DNA from: Cyprinodon diabolis
Taxonomy: Eukaryota; Chordata; Actinopteri; Cyprinodontiformes; Cyprinodontidae
Reading direction: 5' to 3'
DNA: 64,000 nt
NCBI GenBank assembly: GCA_030533445.1
Contig: CM060072.1
Span: forward strand, 15,029,767 to 15,093,766
The notes beneath the pieces are model-generated. The model made no database searches and was not told the DNA's origin. It saw only the letters and a program-made list of their open reading frames with translations. The stretch's first letter is position 1; every line of letters begins with the position of its first letter. Of the stretch, positions 60,431 to 64,000 are shown piece after piece. A program made the position numbers and the translations under genes.

Positions 60431-61926
60431 TATATAGTGCTTGTGTGCTGAATCATTTTATGAATCCAGCTAATCTAAGAAGTTATTGAGAACAATGAAA
60501 TGCTACTCAAATGTTTTTTCTTAAATTGACCCGGGTTGCAAATATAATTTGGATTAAAGGAGTTTCTCACTTCCCCAATCTTTAAAGTGGGAGACAAAAG
60601 AACATGTTATAACACTGAGATAAATGTTATATATTTATATATATTACTTATAAGTCATTAAATTGCAATATAGAGGCCATGAGCTTCTATATCTAGTAGC
60701 TATTATCAAAGTGTTTAAAACAATGGGAACTGTGACAGAGTTGGACAGGGATCCATCCATGTTTACTTCCATACTGAGTGTGGATGGTAATCATTATTAA
60801 ACATACATTTATTTTCTAACTTTAAGAGTCATATTAGGTTCAATAAGTTACTTTTTCTCCAAAAGCATAGCGGTAAACCAGATTGCAAATTTAGGGACAC
60901 ATACCTTCATTTTTGTGAAATCCTACAGTCTGATATAATCAAAGTATTTTTCCATAATGGCCATCTTTATCACAATAACCAACTTTATTTCTCTGTAAAT
61001 TGATTATAATCAAAGCAAACATCACTGCAAAGCTGCAGCCAGCTTTGAGCACATCACTTAAACAAATCTGCATATTCACAGTGCAACTCAACTTTTGTTA
61101 CAAATTCAATTCCACATCCAAATTTATTAATCTCTTAAACTCAAAACTTTCCTAAGCTGTAAAAGAGCTGGACATTATCATTTATTTTTCATATAACTGT
61201 TTGAACTGATGTCGCCTTCATGAATGTGGAAATTGTGACCAAGTTTAAACCAGACACAGACGTCTCCATTTCTCTTCCCTTCTGGAATTTTCTTTGATCA
61301 CATAAGGAAGTGGTGTGTTTGACATGTTACCTTCAAATGGGAAACTGATTTAGGCTAGATGCATTATAAACTAATTAACTCACTCAGAGAAATTGAACAG
61401 TACAACCTCATGAACCACAATTTTGCTTTAAAGCATTTAATCCCAAACGCCATATAGGTTGATCACATCATCAAGGAAAGCCTGCAAGGAAAATATATTT
61501 TCTACAAATTTAGACAGGGTTTGTTTATTTCTTTTGCATGTGAGGAAAACAGAAGTTTATTTAGTAAAATAATAAATACATTACAGAGAAATTCTGAATC
61601 ATTTCGTTTGCAGGAAGATGTCTATAGATGTTGAACTTCAAACGTAAAGCCCAGAAAAAAAAAAACAAGAAGAGAAATGTAAAACAAACAACAAAAAAAA
61701 AAACAGATTTTGATTAACCCTGAAAAATTAATCAAAGGAAAACCTCTGGTTATAGAGGCTCAGAGGAAATGATGCAGCTGAAAAACACAGTTATCTTTGT
61801 AGAGAAGACTGGTTCCGACTCGCGGTTAGCTCCGGTTTAGACAATTTCTCATGCAGGAGAAAGTTTAAAAGTAGCGAAGTGAGGTTTTCCACTGAAAAAA
61901 AAACGTAATGGATTCTTCTTGGTGGT
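60431..61926. other. Intergenic stretch between pom121 and zw10, no gene supported
   Basis: AT-rich DNA without a recognised gene, RNA or named repeat. The right part may include zw10 3'-UTR if the signal at 61927 is not used. Confidence 0.5.
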
Positions 61927-61932
61927 TTTATT
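61927..61932 (-). terminator. zw10: AATAAA hexamer directly after the zw10 stop
   Basis: An AATAAA lies two bases past the zw10 stop codon on the minus strand. Using it would leave a very short 3'-UTR, so a later signal (for example near 61556) may be the functional one. Confidence 0.3.
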
Positions 61933-61934
61933 GT

Positions 61935-62055
61935 TTATTTGATTTTGGTTAATGCGGCAGCTCTCCGCTCCGTGTTCTGAAACAGAGCTCGAATGAGACC
62001 CTTCACCTCCGAACTGGAGAACTCCACGGCCAGCGGACCCTTACCGTCAGCCCAC
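61935..62055 (-). CDS. zw10: ZW10 kinetochore/tethering protein, last coding exon only (partial gene)
   Basis: ZW10 belongs to the RZZ kinetochore complex (spindle checkpoint) and to the NRZ/Dsl1 tether for Golgi-to-ER vesicles. Only the terminal exon is here: acceptor CTTAACAG, then one phase base, 39 codons and TAA. The peptide contains [17 protein letters not shown] and ends with [17 protein letters not shown], which matches the conserved vertebrate ZW10 C-terminus as I know it. The acceptor position and phase are clean. Upstream exons must lie beyond the right edge. The intron to the right contains an intact Tc1 element in antisense orientation. Confidence 0.85.
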
Positions 62056-62371
62056 CTGTTAAGAAGAATCCCAGAAAAATAAAACAAACTGAAATCATTA
62101 AGAAAACTAGTGGGTTATTTTACTTTACTAGTTATTTTAGATAATAACTTTACCAGGACATACACCACAAACTTGGTCCAAAAACACCTATATTGATACT
62201 TCCTATATTTATTGTTAATTCATATACATTTGTATAAACACAAAGTTGTAAAGACAATTTCACAAAAACCACAGAATTAAAGGCATCTACTGTTGACCGC
62301 ACCAGCTGCTTTATGTAAAATAACTTATTTAATGTTAAAATGCTTAAAGAAAAATACCAAAAATACATTTA

Positions 62372-63976
62372 CAGTGGGGCAAAAAAGTATTTAGTCAGCC
62401 AGCAATAGTGCAAGTTCTCCCACTCAAAAAGATGAGAGAGGCCGGTAATTTTCATCATAGATATACCTCAACTATGAGAGACAAAATGAGAAAAAAAAAT
62501 CCAGAAAATCACATTGTCTGATTTTTAAAGAATTTATTTGCAAAATATGGTGGAAAATAAGTATTTGGTCAGTTACAAACAAGCAAGATTCCTGGCTCTC
62601 ACAGACCTGTAACTTCTTCTGTAAGAGGCTCCTCTGTCCTCCACTCGTTACCTTCATTAATGGCACCTGTTTGAACCCGTTATCAGTATAAAAGACACCT
62701 GTCCACAACCTCAAACAGTCACACTCTAAACTCCACCATGGCCAAAACTAGAGAGCTGTCAAAGGACACCCGAAACAAAATTATAGACCTGCACCAGGCT
62801 GGGAAGTCTGAATCTGCAATAGGTAAACAGCTTGGTGTGAAGAAATCAACTGTGGGATCAATTATTAGAAAATGGAAAACATACAAGACCACTGATAATC
62901 TTCCTCGATCTGGGGCTCCACGCAAGATCTCACCCCGTGGTGTCAAAATGATCACAAGAACGGTGAGTAAAAATCCCAGAACCACACAGGGGGACCTAGT
63001 GATTGACCTGCAGAGATCTGGGACCAATGTAACAAAGGCTACCATCAGTAACACACTACGCCGCCAGGGATTCAAATCCTGCAGTGCCAGACGTGTCCCC
63101 CTGCTTAAGCCAGTACATGTCAAGGCCCGTCTGAAGTTTGCTAGAGAGCATTTGGATGATCCAGACGATGACTGGGAGAATATCATATGGTCAGATGAAA
63201 CCAAAATAGAACCTTTTGGTAAAAACTCTACTCGTCGTGTTTGGAGGAGAGAGAATGCTGAGTTGCATCCAAAGAACACCATACCTACAGTGAAGCATGG
63301 GGGTGGAAACATCATGCTTTGGGGCTGTTTTTCTGCTAGGGGACCAGGACGACTGATCCGTGTGAGGGAAAGAATGAATGGGGCCATGTATCGTCAAATT
63401 TTGAGTGAAAACCTCCTTCCATCAGCAAGGGCATTGAAGATGAAACGTGGCTGGGTCTTTCAGCATGACAATGATCCCAAACACACCGCCCGGGTAACGA
63501 AGGAGTGGCTTCGTAAGAAGCATTTCAAGGTCCTGGAGTGGCCTAGCCAGTCTCCAGATCTCAACCCCATAGAAAATCTTTGGAGGGAGTTGAAAGTTCG
63601 TGTTGCCCAGCGACAGCCCCAGAACATCACTGCTCTAGAGGAGATCTGCATGGAGGAATGGGCCAAAATACCAGCAACAGTGTGTGAAAACCTTGTGAAG
63701 ACTTACAGAAAACGTTTGATCTCTGTCATTGCCAACAAAGGGTATATAACAAAGTATTGAGATGAACTTTTGTTATTGACCAAATACTTATTTTCCACCA
63801 TATTTTGCAAATAAATTCTTTAAAAATCAGACAATGTGATTTTCTGGATTATTTTTTCTCATTTTGTCTCTCATAGTTGAGGTATATCTATGATGAAAAT
63901 TACCGGCCTCTCTCATCTTTTTAAGTGGGAGAACTTGCACTATTGGTGGCTGACTAAATACTTTTTTGCCCCACTG
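62372..63976 (+). mobile_element. Complete Passport-like Tc1/mariner transposon with 200-bp terminal inverted repeats
   Basis: A 1605-bp element starting CAGTGGGGCAAAAAAGTA and ending with its reverse complement. It is flanked by TA at 62370-62371 and 63977-63978. The terminal repeats (62372-62571 and 63777-63976) differ at only about three or four positions. It encloses one intact transposase. Ends and protein resemble the Passport/Sleeping-Beauty-related Tc1 group of fish, which I identify from memory. It lies in the last intron of zw10. Confidence 0.93.
62738..63760 (+). CDS. Tc1-family (Passport-like) transposase, intact, 340 aa
   Basis: Cut-and-paste transposase for the surrounding inverted repeats. 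It starts [20 protein letters not shown], the usual Tc1 N-terminus. Residues 10-55 form the first helix-turn-helix ([20 protein letters not shown]), then a [10 protein letters not shown] linker (GRPR-like hook) and a second DNA-binding domain. The DDE domain has [22 protein letters not shown] and NPIENLW with 34 residues between the second Asp and the Glu. A Gly-rich box ([17 protein letters not shown]) precedes the second Asp. It ends ITKY. At 340 aa it equals the length of well-known active fish Tc1 transposases, with no stop or frameshift, so activity is plausible. Confidence 0.94.
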   Translation: MAKTRELSKDTRNKIIDLHQAGKSESAIGKQLGVKKSTVGSIIRKWKTYKTTDNLPRSGAPRKISPRGVKMITRTVSKNPRTTQGDLVIDLQRSGTNVTKATISNTLRRQGFKSCSARRVPLLKPVHVKARLKFAREHLDDPDDDWENIIWSDETKIEPFGKNSTRRVWRRENAELHPKNTIPTVKHGGGNIMLWGCFSARGPGRLIRVRERMNGAMYRQILSENLLPSARALKMKRGWVFQHDNDPKHTARVTKEWLRKKHFKVLEWPSQSPDLNPIENLWRELKVRVAQRQPQNITALEEICMEEWAKIPATVCENLVKTYRKRLISVIANKGYITKY

Positions 63977-64000
63977 TATATCAATGTTTTTTTTTTAACA

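Noticed and set aside
62719..63387. 222-codon minus-strand frame over the second Tc1 transposase
   Set aside because: Antisense shadow of the DD34E transposase. It shows no motif of its own.

Overview
The window is nuclear DNA from a vertebrate, almost certainly a teleost fish. It has multi-exon genes with GT-AG introns, an AT-rich background, and a repeat load typical of ray-finned fish: Tc1 elements, hAT and piggyBac derivatives, tRNA-derived SINEs, LINE 3' ends and foldback elements. There is no operon, CRISPR array or other prokaryotic feature.

Four protein-coding genes were found, all on the minus strand and head to tail. Reading right to left: the last exon of zw10 (61935-62055; the rest lies beyond the right edge); pom121 (58429 down to 43669, 13 coding exons, about 1144 aa), a membrane nucleoporin; tbl2 (39821 down to 33419, 7 exons, about 441 aa), an ER-anchored WD40 protein; and mybbp1a (31654 down to 10207, 27 exons, about 1273 aa), a nucleolar Pol5-family protein. 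I rebuilt every exon from splice sites and reading phase. All three complete genes close as one open frame without an internal stop, so none looks like a pseudogene.

Layout: 1-10000 is intergenic with repeats and no gene I can support. 10207-31654 is mybbp1a, with repeats in several introns. 31.8-33.3 kb is a short intergenic stretch with a LINE tail and a MITE. 33.4-39.8 kb is tbl2, hosting an intact Tc1 element in intron 3 and a palindromic retroelement remnant in intron 6. 39.9-42.4 kb is intergenic and holds a perfect 560-bp tandem duplication. 43.7-58.4 kb is pom121, with a piggyBac deletion derivative in the last intron, a nearly intact hAT transposon in intron 8, and a SINE interrupted by a small hAT-type MITE in intron 1. 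58.5-61.9 kb is intergenic with a decayed Tc1 copy. 62.1-64.0 kb is the last intron of zw10 with a second intact Tc1 element.

The host genes are housekeeping genes (nucleolus, ER stress, nuclear pore, kinetochore/Golgi tethering) and do not form a known pathway together. The most notable material is mobile DNA: two complete, little-diverged DD34E transposons, a hAT copy with only two visible lesions, a foldback retroelement with a 14-bp target duplication, and a MITE family that appears to use TTAA sites. I did not see a convincing new biological system.
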